A DNA stretch of 64,000 nt, taken from assembly GCA_951813625.1 (NCBI GenBank), contig CATOTS010000002.1, positions 1-64,000 on the forward strand, in the 5' to 3' direction. The position numbers were made by a program, and so were the translations under genes. Numbering within the stretch: position 1 is the first letter of the stretch; each line of letters starts with the position of its first letter. The notes beneath the pieces were generated by a model. That model saw nothing but the letters and a program-made list of their open reading frames with translations, made no database searches and was not told the origin of the DNA. Shown here piece by piece: positions 1 to 7,974 of the stretch. Source of the stretch: an uncultured Caldilineaceae bacterium. GTDB lineage: Bacteria > Chloroflexota > Anaerolineae > Caldilineales > Caldilineaceae.

Positions 1-747
1 GCTCCAGTCGTTCAGGCCGACGGCGTTGGTTTTGGCGCCTTCGTAGACGGCCCGCGTCCCGTTGCTGAACTGCATCGTGACCAGGGCCTGCGAATCGCCG
101 CTGAACTCGCCCCAGCGCGGGTTCCAGGTCTGCGCGTAGATGGTATCGCACTCGGCTCCCGCCAAATCGGCCAGGATGTCGAGATGATGCACCGCGCCTT
201 CGACCATCAGCGGGTCGGGGATATGGTAGCGGAATCCACCCCAGCTGCCGGCCTTGCGGCAGTCGCAGGTGAAACGGCAGACCAGGTAATCGAGCGGTCC
301 ATAGCGCCCGGAGCGCAGCTCTTCGCGCAGGGTCGTCTTGTCCCGATCGAAGCGGTGGCTCATGGTCACGCCCATTTTGACGCCGGCTCGCTTGACCTTG
401 TTTGCGATTCGGACCGACGCGGCCATGGAGTCGGCAATCGGTTTTTCGGAAAGGATGTGCAGGCCGTGGTCCAGCGCTGCGTCCACTACCGTCTCGTGGT
501 GGGCGGGCGGCACAACGACCGTGCAGAAGTCGGCCCGATTCTCAGAGAAGGCTTTCTGAATGTCGGTGTAGCATTGGGAAGCGTCGAGGCCAAGGAAGGC
601 TTGGGCGTTCTTGAGCGCGTCGGGATTGATGTCGACGGCAGCTACGACTTCGATGAGGCCGTCCTGCAAATTGGGCGGCAGAAAGAGTTGGCACCAGCCC
701 GCGCCGTGACCTCCGGTGCCAACCTGAATCATACGGTAGGTCTTCAT
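1..747 (-). CDS. Gfo/Idh/MocA-family NAD(P) oxidoreductase, 3' end cut by window edge
   Basis: The reading frame stays open from an ATG at 747 to the left edge (249 codons), so the C-terminus is missing. The start reads MKTYRMIQVGTGGHGAGW, a Rossmann GxGxxG nucleotide site. About 95 residues in comes SEKPIADS, the EKP motif that carries the catalytic lysine in this family. HHETVVDAA and AVHHLDIL fit the family fold. Members oxidise or reduce hydroxyl groups of sugars, inositols and their acids in the cytoplasm; the substrate here is unknown. It lies 126 bp downstream of the permease at 874-1803 on the same strand and is probably the last gene of that transport operon, acting on the imported compound. 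Family assignment is firm, substrate is not. Confidence 0.88.
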   Translation of the reverse strand, partial: MKTYRMIQVGTGGHGAGWCQLFLPPNLQDGLIEVVAAVDINPDALKNAQAFLGLDASQCYTDIQKAFSENRADFCTVVVPPAHHETVVDAALDHGLHILSEKPIADSMAASVRIANKVKRAGVKMGVTMSHRFDRDKTTLREELRSGRYGPLDYLVCRFTCDCRKAGSWGGFRYHIPDPLMVEGAVHHLDILADLAGAECDTIYAQTWNPRWGEFSGDSQALVTMQFSNGTRAVYEGAKTNAVGLNDWS

Positions 748-873
748 TGTGCGCGATCGCGGTCGGATGGCGATAGGATGGGAACTCTGTCCAATCGGGT
801 GCAGAAGATTCTTCGCTACCGGGTCGGGTCCGCCACAAAACAGGGGCTTGGCAGTCGACGCGCTCCCCTAAAA

Positions 874-1803
874 CTACTCCAGCGCCTGCCGCCCGCGCAC
901 GTCGAAAGCGTCCCGCAGGCCGTCGCCGATGAAGTTGATGCAGATGACGGCAAAACTGATGGCCACGCCCGGCACGAGCCACAGCCAGGGCATATCCGCC
1001 AGCACATAGGTAAACCGGGCGTCGCCGATCATCGAACCCCACGTCGGCGTCGGCGGGCGCACGCCCAATCCGAGAAAGCTGAGACCTGCCTCGGTGAGAA
1101 TGGCTTCGGCCATGCCAAGCGTCGCGGCGACCGATACGGGTCCCAGCACATTGGGCAGCAGATGCCTTCTCAGCACGTCCCAATCCCCGACCCCGACGAC
1201 GCGGGCGGCCAGGATGAAGTCCTGCTCCCGCAATGACAGCACTTGCCCGCGCACGAGGCGGGCCGGCCCAGGCCAGGCAAACAGTCCGAACACCAACATC
1301 ACATTGTACATGCTGGGACCGACGATGGAGACCAGAATGAGGACAAGAACGAAGGTGGGGAAGGTCATCACGACATCGGTAAAGCGCATGATGACCATGT
1401 CGGGCTTGCCGCCCAGATAGCCGCTCAGCGAGCCGAGGATGAAGGCAATTGTGAGTTGGATGCTCACGGCAACGATGCCGACGGACATCGACACGCGAGT
1501 GCCGTATATCAGGCGGCTGAGGACATCGCGGCCGACCTGATCCGTGCCCAGCAGGTTCTGGCCGTCCGGTGGGAGCATTCTGCGGCCCGTGTTTACGTCG
1601 AGGGGATCGTAGGGCGCCAGCACGTGGGCTAGTGCAGCTACTATCAGCAGGAAAATGACCATGACCGCGCCGACCAGCGCCAGCCGGTGGCGCAGAAAGC
1701 GGCGGGCCGCGCGTCCCAGGGGCGAGTCCGGCGGGCTCGCCGAGCCGAAAACCTCGGCGGGCGCCTGCATGGTCAGCGATTCCGATTTGCCCTTTGTCGA
1801 CAT
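874..1803 (-). CDS. ABC transporter permease, DppC/OppC type
   Basis: This 309-residue inner-membrane protein starts with a soluble stretch of about 35 residues, then a first membrane helix (LALVGAVMVIFLLIVAALAHVLA). The DppC hallmark LLGTDQVGRDVLSRLIYGTR follows at about residues 85-105. The cytoplasmic EAA loop that docks the ATPase is seen around DFILAARVVGVGDWDVLRRHLLPN, and the family ending GLSFLGLGVRPPTPTWGSMI is present. It pairs with the DppB-type permease 60 bp upstream to form the channel for peptides, or, as often in Chloroflexota, oligosaccharides or opine-like compounds. No ATPase gene accompanies it in this window. Confidence 0.93.
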   Translation of the reverse strand: MSTKGKSESLTMQAPAEVFGSASPPDSPLGRAARRFLRHRLALVGAVMVIFLLIVAALAHVLAPYDPLDVNTGRRMLPPDGQNLLGTDQVGRDVLSRLIYGTRVSMSVGIVAVSIQLTIAFILGSLSGYLGGKPDMVIMRFTDVVMTFPTFVLVLILVSIVGPSMYNVMLVFGLFAWPGPARLVRGQVLSLREQDFILAARVVGVGDWDVLRRHLLPNVLGPVSVAATLGMAEAILTEAGLSFLGLGVRPPTPTWGSMIGDARFTYVLADMPWLWLVPGVAISFAVICINFIGDGLRDAFDVRGRQALE

Positions 1804-1863
1804 GCCCGTTCTTCCCCCAGGGACCGGCGACCGTTGGCCGCACGCCCAAGCTGCGATAGGCAG

Positions 1864-2838
1864 CTACTCGTATCGTACGCGCGGATCGACAAACGCGTAG
1901 GCGATATCGGTGATCAGGTTGGCCAGCAGGATCAATGTCGCCACCATCAGGGCAACGCCCATCAGGAGCGGGTAGTCGCGGCTCATGAGCGCGCGGTAAC
2001 CCAGCAGTCCCAGGCCGTTCCAGCTGAAGATCGTCTCGATGATGAACGAGCCGCCCAGCAGACCGGGCAAGCTCAGCCCCATGAGCGTGACGATTGGCAG
2101 CAGAGCGTTGCGCAGAACATGCCTCATCACGACCAGCCGTTCCCGCAGCCCTTTTGCCCGCGCGGTCACCACAAAGTCAGCGCTGAGCGCATCCAGCGTG
2201 CTGGCGCGCGCGTAGCGCATGTACGAGGCCACGTATATGATGGCCCCTGCCGTGGCCGGCAGAACCATGTGGTGCAGCAGGTCCAGATTGAAGCCGATCG
2301 GTCGCCCCGGCGTCCACATGCCCGCGATCGGCAGCCAGTTCAGCTTCACGGCGAATACGTACATCGCGATGAGCGCGATGAAAAAGTTCGGGAGCGAAAT
2401 GCCGAATAACGCCAGAAAAGTCAGAAAGTGATCGAGGCGGGAATACTGCTTGATCGCCGTGATGACGCCCAGAATGACGCCCATGATGAGCGCCAAGCCA
2501 ATCGAAGTCGCCTGCAGCAGCAGCGTGGCCGGGATCGCCTCGGCAATCGTCTCCAGCACGGGCTGGTCGGTATTGTAGGAGTAGCCGAGGTTGCCCTTCA
2601 ACAGCTCGCGCAACCAGACCAGATAGCGCACGATGACCGGTTTGTCCAATCCGTACCTGGCGCGCAGCGCTTCCAGGTTCGCGCCATCCCCCTGGCCGAA
2701 GCCGTCGAGCACGCCCGGCTTGATCAACGCTGTCACCGGGTCACCCGGCGCCAGATTGAACATGAAGAATGTCATCAGCGTGATACCGAGCAGCAGGATG
2801 GGGATCAGCGACAACCTGCGCAGTAAGTATTGCTGCAT
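1864..2838 (-). CDS. ABC transporter permease, DppB/OppB type
   Basis: A 324-residue inner-membrane permease. It opens with MQQYLLRRLSLIPILLLGITLMTFF, the usual DppB first helix, followed by the family motif FNLAPGDP. The long periplasmic region (residues about 40-90) has ARYGLDKPVIVRYLVWL. The EAA loop appears at ALSADFVVTARAKGLRERLVVMRHVLRNA, where TARAKGL is typical. It ends in a helix followed by FVDPRVRYE, another family signature. It sits between the solute-binding gene at 3036-4757 and the DppC-type partner, all on minus. A stem-loop lies in the 197-bp gap upstream and could lower permease expression relative to the binding protein. Confidence 0.94.
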   Translation of the reverse strand: MQQYLLRRLSLIPILLLGITLMTFFMFNLAPGDPVTALIKPGVLDGFGQGDGANLEALRARYGLDKPVIVRYLVWLRELLKGNLGYSYNTDQPVLETIAEAIPATLLLQATSIGLALIMGVILGVITAIKQYSRLDHFLTFLALFGISLPNFFIALIAMYVFAVKLNWLPIAGMWTPGRPIGFNLDLLHHMVLPATAGAIIYVASYMRYARASTLDALSADFVVTARAKGLRERLVVMRHVLRNALLPIVTLMGLSLPGLLGGSFIIETIFSWNGLGLLGYRALMSRDYPLLMGVALMVATLILLANLITDIAYAFVDPRVRYE

Positions 2839-2904
2839 AGACTTCGCTCCAGCGAAACCGGCAGTTGCCCAGCGAAAGGTCGGGAACTGCTTTCGGAATC
2901 AGTG

Positions 2905-2946
2905 CCAGTGAAGAATCCCGAGTCGCGCGGCGAGATTCTTCACCGG
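2905..2946 (-). promoter_or_regulatory. Intercistronic stem-loop between binding protein and permease
   Basis: CCAGTGAAGAATC (2905-2917) and GATTCTTCACCGG (2934-2946) form a 13-bp stem with one non-Watson-Crick position and a 16-nt loop. There is no T-run after it on the minus strand, so it is more like an mRNA-stabilising or partial-termination hairpin than a simple terminator. Its place between the SBP stop and the permease start matches hairpins seen at two other SBP-permease junctions here. Confidence 0.55.
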
Positions 2947-3001
2947 CATTGAAGGTAACCGGCAGGCGGCCGCCTGCTCTCAATACACAAACGCTTCCGT
3001 G

Positions 3002-3021
3002 CAGCGGTCAGAATACCGCTG
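3002..3021 (-). terminator. Short perfect hairpin just after the SBP stop codon
   Basis: CAGCGGT (3002-3008) and ACCGCTG (3015-3021) form a perfect 7-bp stem with a 6-nt loop, about 15 bp past the stop codon of the binding-protein gene. No T-tract follows on minus. It may protect the 3' end of the SBP transcript together with the larger hairpin at 2905-2946. Confidence 0.35.
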
Positions 3022-3035
3022 GACCCCTACCGGGT

Positions 3036-4757
3036 TCAGGCCGGGGTTACGCACATGCGCTCAAAGGGCACGCGCACATTGCGCTGGTAGTCATTGTGCG
3101 GCCATACGCCCTGGAGGCGGTTGTTGACCATCGTGGTCATGCCTCGGCGGTGCAGCGGCGCCCACGGCCACTTGTCCTGCATGATCAACGCCAGGTTTCG
3201 GTACATCTCGATCTGCGCTTCGGGATCCTGCTCAGCCAGCGCAGCCTGCCATGCGTCGTCCAGTTCGGAGTTGCAATAGCCGTCGAAGTTGCGCCCGGCT
3301 GAGTTGAAGTTCCATCCGCAACCGACGTGCGTGAACATCTCCTGCATGTCGGTCGAATAGAACCAGGCCTCAAACAGCAGGTCGTAGTTGGCCGAGATGG
3401 CAAGCTCATCGGTCCAGGAAGCAACGTCGATGATCTTGAACTTGGTCTTGAGGCCGGCGTCGAGGAGTTGCGCCTGGATGCTCAGGTCCAGCGAGTTCGG
3501 CGGTCGCCAGTAGACCCACTCCAGCTCTGTGTCGAAGTCCCAGCCGGCGTTTTCGAGCACCTCGCGGGCCTTCTCGGTGTTGTAATCATACCTTCGCAGC
3601 CCGTCGGGGGCTTCGCCGATCGGTCCGAGAAGGTGTTCGAAGATGTAGGAGCTGGGCGTATTGGTGCCGTAGCTCGTGTCTCGGAGGATCGTCTCGATGT
3701 CCACCGCGTAGCGAATCGCTTCCGCCACGGGGTGCGCCATATCGCCCAGGCGCGTGTCGTTCACATCCAGCGCGAAGAGGAGCGTCGTGGGCCGCGTGTA
3801 GGCGGTGAGATGCGGCAGGCGGCCGAGGCGGTCCCAGGCATCGAGGCTGCTGGCGCCGGTCTGCACGACCTCGCCGCTTTCGAGGGCAGCGTCGCGCGCC
3901 TCGGGGCCGAGGAAGCGGGTGATGTACTTGTCGGCGAGCGGTTTGCCGAGGAAGTAATCCTCGTTGGCCACCAGTTCCGAGTACTGTCGCGGGACGATCT
4001 GGCCCATCTTGAACGGCCCGGTGCCGATCGGGCTCATGGCCATCGGCTCGTGCGTGCCCACCTTTTCCAGCGGGACGCCCTCCCAGCCGTGCTTGGGCGT
4101 AACGTACCAGTAGCGGCCGAAGGAGACGGGGCTGCCGACGATGCCAAGCGGGTCCGGCTCCTCAAATTCGATGCGGACCGTGTATTGGTCGATCTTCTGC
4201 ACGCCTTCGAGCGAGTCGCCGCCCTCGCTGAAGAGCTGCTTGCCGCCCTTGATCATCAGGAACTGATTCGCGTAGGTCGGAGCCACGTCGCGGTGCAGCA
4301 TGGCGTAGTAGGTCCAGACCACGTCGTCGGCGGTGAAGGGCCGGCCGTCGTGCCAATTGACATCCTGGCGCAGGTCAACCATCCAGACACGATTTTTCTC
4401 GACCTCCTCGACCTTTTCCGCCAGCGACAGTGTGAGACCGACTTCGCCGTCGCAGTCTGGTCCGGGGCCCCAGTCCATCGCCTCGAAGAGGCGGTTGAAG
4501 ATCGGCTCGAACACGTGGCGTGCCGGCGTGCCGGCGCTCTTGCACAGGGGATTGAAGAGGGGGTTCTCCCACGCGGTAGCAACGACGACTTCGCCGCCGC
4601 ATCCGGAGGCAGCGTCATCCCCCATCTCCTCGGCAGCCGGTTCGGCCGGCGCCGCGGTTGGCACACAGGCCGCCAGAGCGCTCGAGGCCAGCGCGCCTGC
4701 CGACATTTTCAGAAACGTACGTCGCGGGATATTGTGTCCATTCAAATAGGCTTTCAT
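3036..4757 (-). CDS. ABC solute-binding lipoprotein, family 5 (copy 1 of tandem pair)
   Basis: 573 residues. The N-terminus MKAYLNGHNIPRRTFLKMSA carries a twin-arginine motif, then a hydrophobic run ending in a lipobox (SALAAC), so it is probably a Tat-exported lipoprotein facing outward. The mature protein has family-5 SBP features: VDLRQDVNWHDGRPFTADDVVWTYYAM at about 125-150, then SPIGTGPFKM. It would capture a peptide or oligosaccharide and hand it to the DppB/DppC permeases downstream. It is a tandem paralogue of 5200-6921: both are exactly 573 codons, the N-terminal half is almost identical, while the C-terminal third differs clearly. Start chosen at 4757 because a purine-rich GGAGAGG precedes it at good spacing. 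Confidence 0.95.
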   Translation of the reverse strand: MKAYLNGHNIPRRTFLKMSAGALASSALAACVPTAAPAEPAAEEMGDDAASGCGGEVVVATAWENPLFNPLCKSAGTPARHVFEPIFNRLFEAMDWGPGPDCDGEVGLTLSLAEKVEEVEKNRVWMVDLRQDVNWHDGRPFTADDVVWTYYAMLHRDVAPTYANQFLMIKGGKQLFSEGGDSLEGVQKIDQYTVRIEFEEPDPLGIVGSPVSFGRYWYVTPKHGWEGVPLEKVGTHEPMAMSPIGTGPFKMGQIVPRQYSELVANEDYFLGKPLADKYITRFLGPEARDAALESGEVVQTGASSLDAWDRLGRLPHLTAYTRPTTLLFALDVNDTRLGDMAHPVAEAIRYAVDIETILRDTSYGTNTPSSYIFEHLLGPIGEAPDGLRRYDYNTEKAREVLENAGWDFDTELEWVYWRPPNSLDLSIQAQLLDAGLKTKFKIIDVASWTDELAISANYDLLFEAWFYSTDMQEMFTHVGCGWNFNSAGRNFDGYCNSELDDAWQAALAEQDPEAQIEMYRNLALIMQDKWPWAPLHRRGMTTMVNNRLQGVWPHNDYQRNVRVPFERMCVTPA

Positions 4758-4925
4758 CGGTTCGCACCTCTCCTATGTCGCTGTTGACAGCACGCTCGCT
4801 GATCCACTGACACTTGGAATGGCCTGCGGGTCACAAGTTGCTGAAGGCTCAGGACCTGAACTTCTGCGTCTTGACGTACGTTGCGCTGCTTTCGTGTCGG
4901 CGCCTCCTTTCTCCAGTTAACAGCC
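4758..4925 (-). repeat. Duplicated 5' leader of the tandem SBP genes (copy 1)
   Basis: The sequence upstream of copy 1 matches the leader of copy 2 (6922-7085). Shared blocks on plus include TCGGTTCGC, GATCCACTGACA or ATCCACTGACA, TTGGAA with GGCCTGC, ACGTACGTT and CCTCCTT. The duplication unit was therefore leader plus gene, so copy 1 may keep its own regulatory sequence. The remainder of the 442-bp gap (4926-5199) holds no gene that I can see, only the hairpin at 5082-5105. Confidence 0.6.
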
Positions 4926-5081
4926 TCCCTGGACTCGCGTGTGTGCATGAGTCACAAGGGTTGGGAGCAGTTCTGACTGCAGCGATGCCAAGCGCGTTCC
5001 GATGGATTTCGTGCGCCCGGGTTCAAGCTCCGGTTGAAGCGCCGGTCAGAGCCGATTGCCCAAATAAAGGCTCTTCGCCAC

Positions 5082-5105
5082 CGCCGCATAAGTCTTTCTG
5101 CGGCG
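5082..5105 (-). terminator. Hairpin downstream of SBP copy 2
   Basis: CGCCGCA (5082-5088) and TGCGGCG (5099-5105) form a perfect 7-bp G+C-rich stem with a 10-nt loop, about 95 bp after the stop of copy 2 on minus. It lacks an adjacent T-run. It may mark a transcript 3' end or a partial terminator between the two SBP genes. Confidence 0.35.
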
Positions 5106-5199
5106 ATGGCGCCAGCGGGGGCAGCGTGGCGGGAATCGTCTCGGCGGTCGATATTGAGTTCACCGGGAACGAACAGGGAAGGCTGCGCCCGCATACCTA

Positions 5200-6921
5200 T
5201 CAGGCTGGGGTCACGCACATCCGCTCGAAAGGCACGCGCACGTTGCGCTGGTAGTCATTGTGCGGCCAGACGCCCTGGAGGCGGTTGTTGACCATCGTGG
5301 TCATGCCTCGGCGGTACATCGGGGCCCAAGGCCACTTTTCCTGCAAAGTCAGCGCGAGATTCCTGTACATCTCGATTTGCGCCTCTGGATCCTCCTCAGC
5401 CAGCGCGGCCTGCCATTCCGCGTCCAGTTCTTCGTTGCAGTAGAAGTCATAGTTGCGGCCGGCTGAGGTGAAACCCCATCCGCATCCGATGTGTGTCGAC
5501 ATCTCCTGCATGTCGGTCGAAAACATCCAGGCGTCGAAGTACAGATCATAGTTGGCCGCTGTGGCAATATCTTCGGTCCAGGAAGCGACATCGATGATCC
5601 TGAACTTGGTCTTGATGCCGGCATCCAGAAGTTGCGCCTGGATGCTCAGGTCCAGCGTGTCCGGCGGCCGCCAATAGGACCACTCCAGCTCTGTGTCGAA
5701 GTCCCAGCCGGCATTTTCGAGCACCTCGCGGGCCATTTCGGTGTTGTACCCATACGTCTTCAGTCCATCGGGGGGCTCGCCAACCGGGCCGAGAATGTGT
5801 TCGAAGATGTAGCGGCTGGGTGTATTGGTGCCGTAACTTGTGTCTTGGAGGATCGTCTCTATGTCGATGGCGTAGCGGATCGCCTCAGCAAGCGTGTGGG
5901 CCATGTCGCCCCAGCGGGTGTCGTTCACGTCGAGGGCGAACATGAGGGTGGTAGGACGGGTGTAGGCGGTGAGATGGGGCAGGCGGCCGAGGCGGTCCCA
6001 GGCATCGAGGCTGCTGGCGCCGGTCTGCACGACCTCGCCGCTTTCGAGGGCAGCGTCGCGCGCCTCGGGGCCGAGGAAGCGGGTGATGTACTTGTCGGCG
6101 AGCGGTTTGCCGAGGAAGTAATCCTCGTTGGCCACCAGTTCCGCATACTGTCGCTCGACGATTTGGCCCATCTTGAACGGCCCGGTGCCGATCGGGCTCA
6201 TGGCCATCGGCTCGTGCGTGCCCACTTTCTCGAGCGGGACGCCCTCCCAGCCGTGCTTGGGCGTAACATACCAGTAGCGGCCGAAAGAGACGGGGCTGCC
6301 GACGATGCCAAGCGGGTCCGGTTCATCAAATTCGATGCGGACCTTGTATTGGTCGATCTTCTGCACGCCTTCGAGCGAATCGCCGCCCTCGCTGAAGAGC
6401 TGCTTGCCGCCCTTGATCATCAGGAACTGGTTCGCGTAGGTCGGAGCCACGTCGCGGTGCAGCATGGCGTAGTAGGTCCACACAACATCGTCGGCGGTGA
6501 AGGGCCGGCCATCGTGCCAATTGACATCCTGGCGCAGGTCAACCATCCAGACGCGATTTTTCTCGACCTCCTCGACCTTTTCCGCCAGCGACAGTGTGAG
6601 ACCGACTTCGCCGTCGCAGTCTGGTCCGGGGCCCCAGTCCATCGCCTCGAAGAGGCGGTTGAAGATCGGCTCGAACACATGGCGTGCCGGCGTGCCGGCG
6701 CTCTTGCACAGGGGATTGAAAAGGGGGTTCTCCCACTCGGTGGCAACGACGACTTCGCCGCCGCAGTCGGAGGCTGCATCGTCGGCCATCTCCTCGGCAG
6801 CCGGTTCGGCCGGCGCCGCGGCTGGCACACAGGCCGCCAATGCGCTCGACGCCAGCGCGCCTGCCGACATTTTCAGAAACGTACGTCGCGGGATGTTGTT
6901 TCCGTTCAGGAATACTTTCAT
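5200..6921 (-). CDS. ABC solute-binding lipoprotein, family 5 (copy 2 of tandem pair)
   Basis: 573 residues from MKVFLNGNNIPRRTFLKMSA; the frame is open further upstream to 7017, but AAAGGAGAGGAG lies just before 6921 and the protein then aligns end to end with copy 1. Tat-type signal with lipobox SALAAC, then a family-5 SBP domain (VNWHDGRPFTADDVVWTYYAM, SPIGTGPFKM). Differences from copy 1 are concentrated after about residue 330: for example SYWRPPDTLDLSIQAQLLDA against VYWRPPNSLDLSIQAQLLDA, and DAWMFSTDMQEMSTHIGCGW against EAWFYSTDMQEMFTHVGCGW. That region contributes to the ligand pocket in this fold, so the two copies may bind related but different ligands. It is the first gene of the minus operon leading to 747. 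Confidence 0.95.
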   Translation of the reverse strand: MKVFLNGNNIPRRTFLKMSAGALASSALAACVPAAAPAEPAAEEMADDAASDCGGEVVVATEWENPLFNPLCKSAGTPARHVFEPIFNRLFEAMDWGPGPDCDGEVGLTLSLAEKVEEVEKNRVWMVDLRQDVNWHDGRPFTADDVVWTYYAMLHRDVAPTYANQFLMIKGGKQLFSEGGDSLEGVQKIDQYKVRIEFDEPDPLGIVGSPVSFGRYWYVTPKHGWEGVPLEKVGTHEPMAMSPIGTGPFKMGQIVERQYAELVANEDYFLGKPLADKYITRFLGPEARDAALESGEVVQTGASSLDAWDRLGRLPHLTAYTRPTTLMFALDVNDTRWGDMAHTLAEAIRYAIDIETILQDTSYGTNTPSRYIFEHILGPVGEPPDGLKTYGYNTEMAREVLENAGWDFDTELEWSYWRPPDTLDLSIQAQLLDAGIKTKFRIIDVASWTEDIATAANYDLYFDAWMFSTDMQEMSTHIGCGWGFTSAGRNYDFYCNEELDAEWQAALAEEDPEAQIEMYRNLALTLQEKWPWAPMYRRGMTTMVNNRLQGVWPHNDYQRNVRVPFERMCVTPA

Positions 6922-7085
6922 CGGTTCGCTCCTCTCCTTTGTCGTTGTTGACCGCACTCTTGCTAATCCACTGACAATTGGAACGGCCTGCTGGTCAATA
7001 AGTGCCGGAAGACCCAAGACCGAAGCATCTGCGTCTGAACGTACGTTTTATTTCTGTCGCCACCTCCTTCCCCAGCCTGCCACAT
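6922..7085 (-). repeat. Duplicated 5' leader of the tandem SBP genes (copy 2)
   Basis: Counterpart of 4758-4925, with the same ordered blocks: TCGGTTCGC, ATCCACTGACA, TTGGAA, GGCCTGC, ACGTACGTT and a CCTCCTT box about 150 bp from the start codon. From 7086 to 7386 I see no gene; this stretch contains only a weak promoter candidate. Confidence 0.6.
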
Positions 7086-7343
7086 CACTCGAAAAGCCAA
7101 CTCTGAGTCCATCCAAGGGGTCAACGCAGCTGTGGGCGCGGCCGCGTATCGACACGCGATGAAGATGCCTGCACAGCCGTACCAAGCGCACTGTGTTCGC
7201 CAAATCTGCTTGAGTCAGAAGGGTTTGCCTGCCGCCGAGAAGCAAGTTTTCTCTTATGGTTCTCGTGCGTGCGCGTAACGTAGTGAAACCGGCCGGGGCT
7301 TGGTAGAACTCAACTCTGGTCAGTTCGTCGCTGTAGGCTAAGA

Positions 7344-7370
7344 ATACTATATTTCATTGGTCTGGGTCAA
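7344..7370 (-). promoter_or_regulatory. Candidate sigma-70 promoter for the SBP/permease operon
   Basis: On minus, TTGACC (7370-7365) is followed after 15 bp by TAGTAT (7349-7344) inside the most A+T-rich patch of the 1-kb gap. The spacer is shorter than ideal. No other gene separates it from the SBP start at 6921. Inferred from hexamers only. Confidence 0.28.
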
Positions 7371-7386
7371 GCGGCTCAAATTGGCC

Positions 7387-7702
7387 GGGTGCATCCCACT
7401 TTTGGGGCGGGAATCGCCTGGCGTGGAATTCATGCCGGCGGCGGCTGAAACTGGTTACCGGCTCTTTGGGAGAGGCACAGGGCAGCAGCAGCGCCTGCCC
7501 CTACGGTGGCCGCGGCGTTTGCTGATTTGGGGGCGGCGCGTTGGGCCGCAGGCAGCGGAGGGCTGCATTGACCCCACACTCGGCGGGGGGCGTACATCAG
7601 GGGGGCGTTGCGGGGGGAGTCCCCCCGCACAAGGGAGGGCCGAAGGCCCGACCGTCCAAAAGGACACAGGTAGGCGTATTCCTCCACTCTGCCAGAGAAC
7701 GG
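7387..7702 (-). repeat. Dispersed repeat R2, copy A (inverted relative to copy B at 35819-36118)
   Basis: About 316 bp that aligns as reverse complement with 35819-36118. Shared blocks in order on minus are CCGTTCTCT, TCCTTTTG, GGTCGGGCCTTCGGCCCTCC, a palindrome with arms TGCGGGGGGA and TCCCCCCGCA, GTGTGGGGTCAATGCAGCC, CACCGTAGGGGCAGGC, CAGCCGC, CGATTCCC and AGTGGG. It has no believable protein-coding frame; the short ORFs in it have no recognisable content. The central palindromic segment (about 7605-7655) is shared with element R1. It is probably a non-autonomous mobile or REP-like repeat. Confidence 0.7.
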
Positions 7703-7974
7703 ACCGTGGACCGGTCATGACTCCATTGCTACTCGAGGCATAGGCATTTGTGCCCCAATTTTGGATTGCGCCCAATTGGCCCGGTCGGAACGTTTTGCCA
7801 GGTACCTTTTCCGATATCCCTGCCGGGGCAGGCGTGCGCGGGGCGACCCCGACTGTGAATTTCCCGTCTTGCTGGCAAAACCGGATGCGATATACACTTT
7901 GCCAACAAGCGAAGCGACTCAAAACGAAAGCCGGAAAGCAAGAAGGCTGGCAATAGGCCAAGGAGGCGAGACTC

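Noticed and set aside
542..1849. 435-codon frame on minus overlapping the DppC permease
   Set aside because: Arg/Pro/His-rich composition typical of an out-of-frame reading; the permease in the other frame has clear family motifs.
3327..4787. 486-codon open frame on plus opposite SBP copy 1 (and the equal one at 5491-6951)
   Set aside because: Antisense shadow of a G+C-rich gene: Val/Gly/Arg/His-rich, no motif, and present in both paralogues because they are duplicates.
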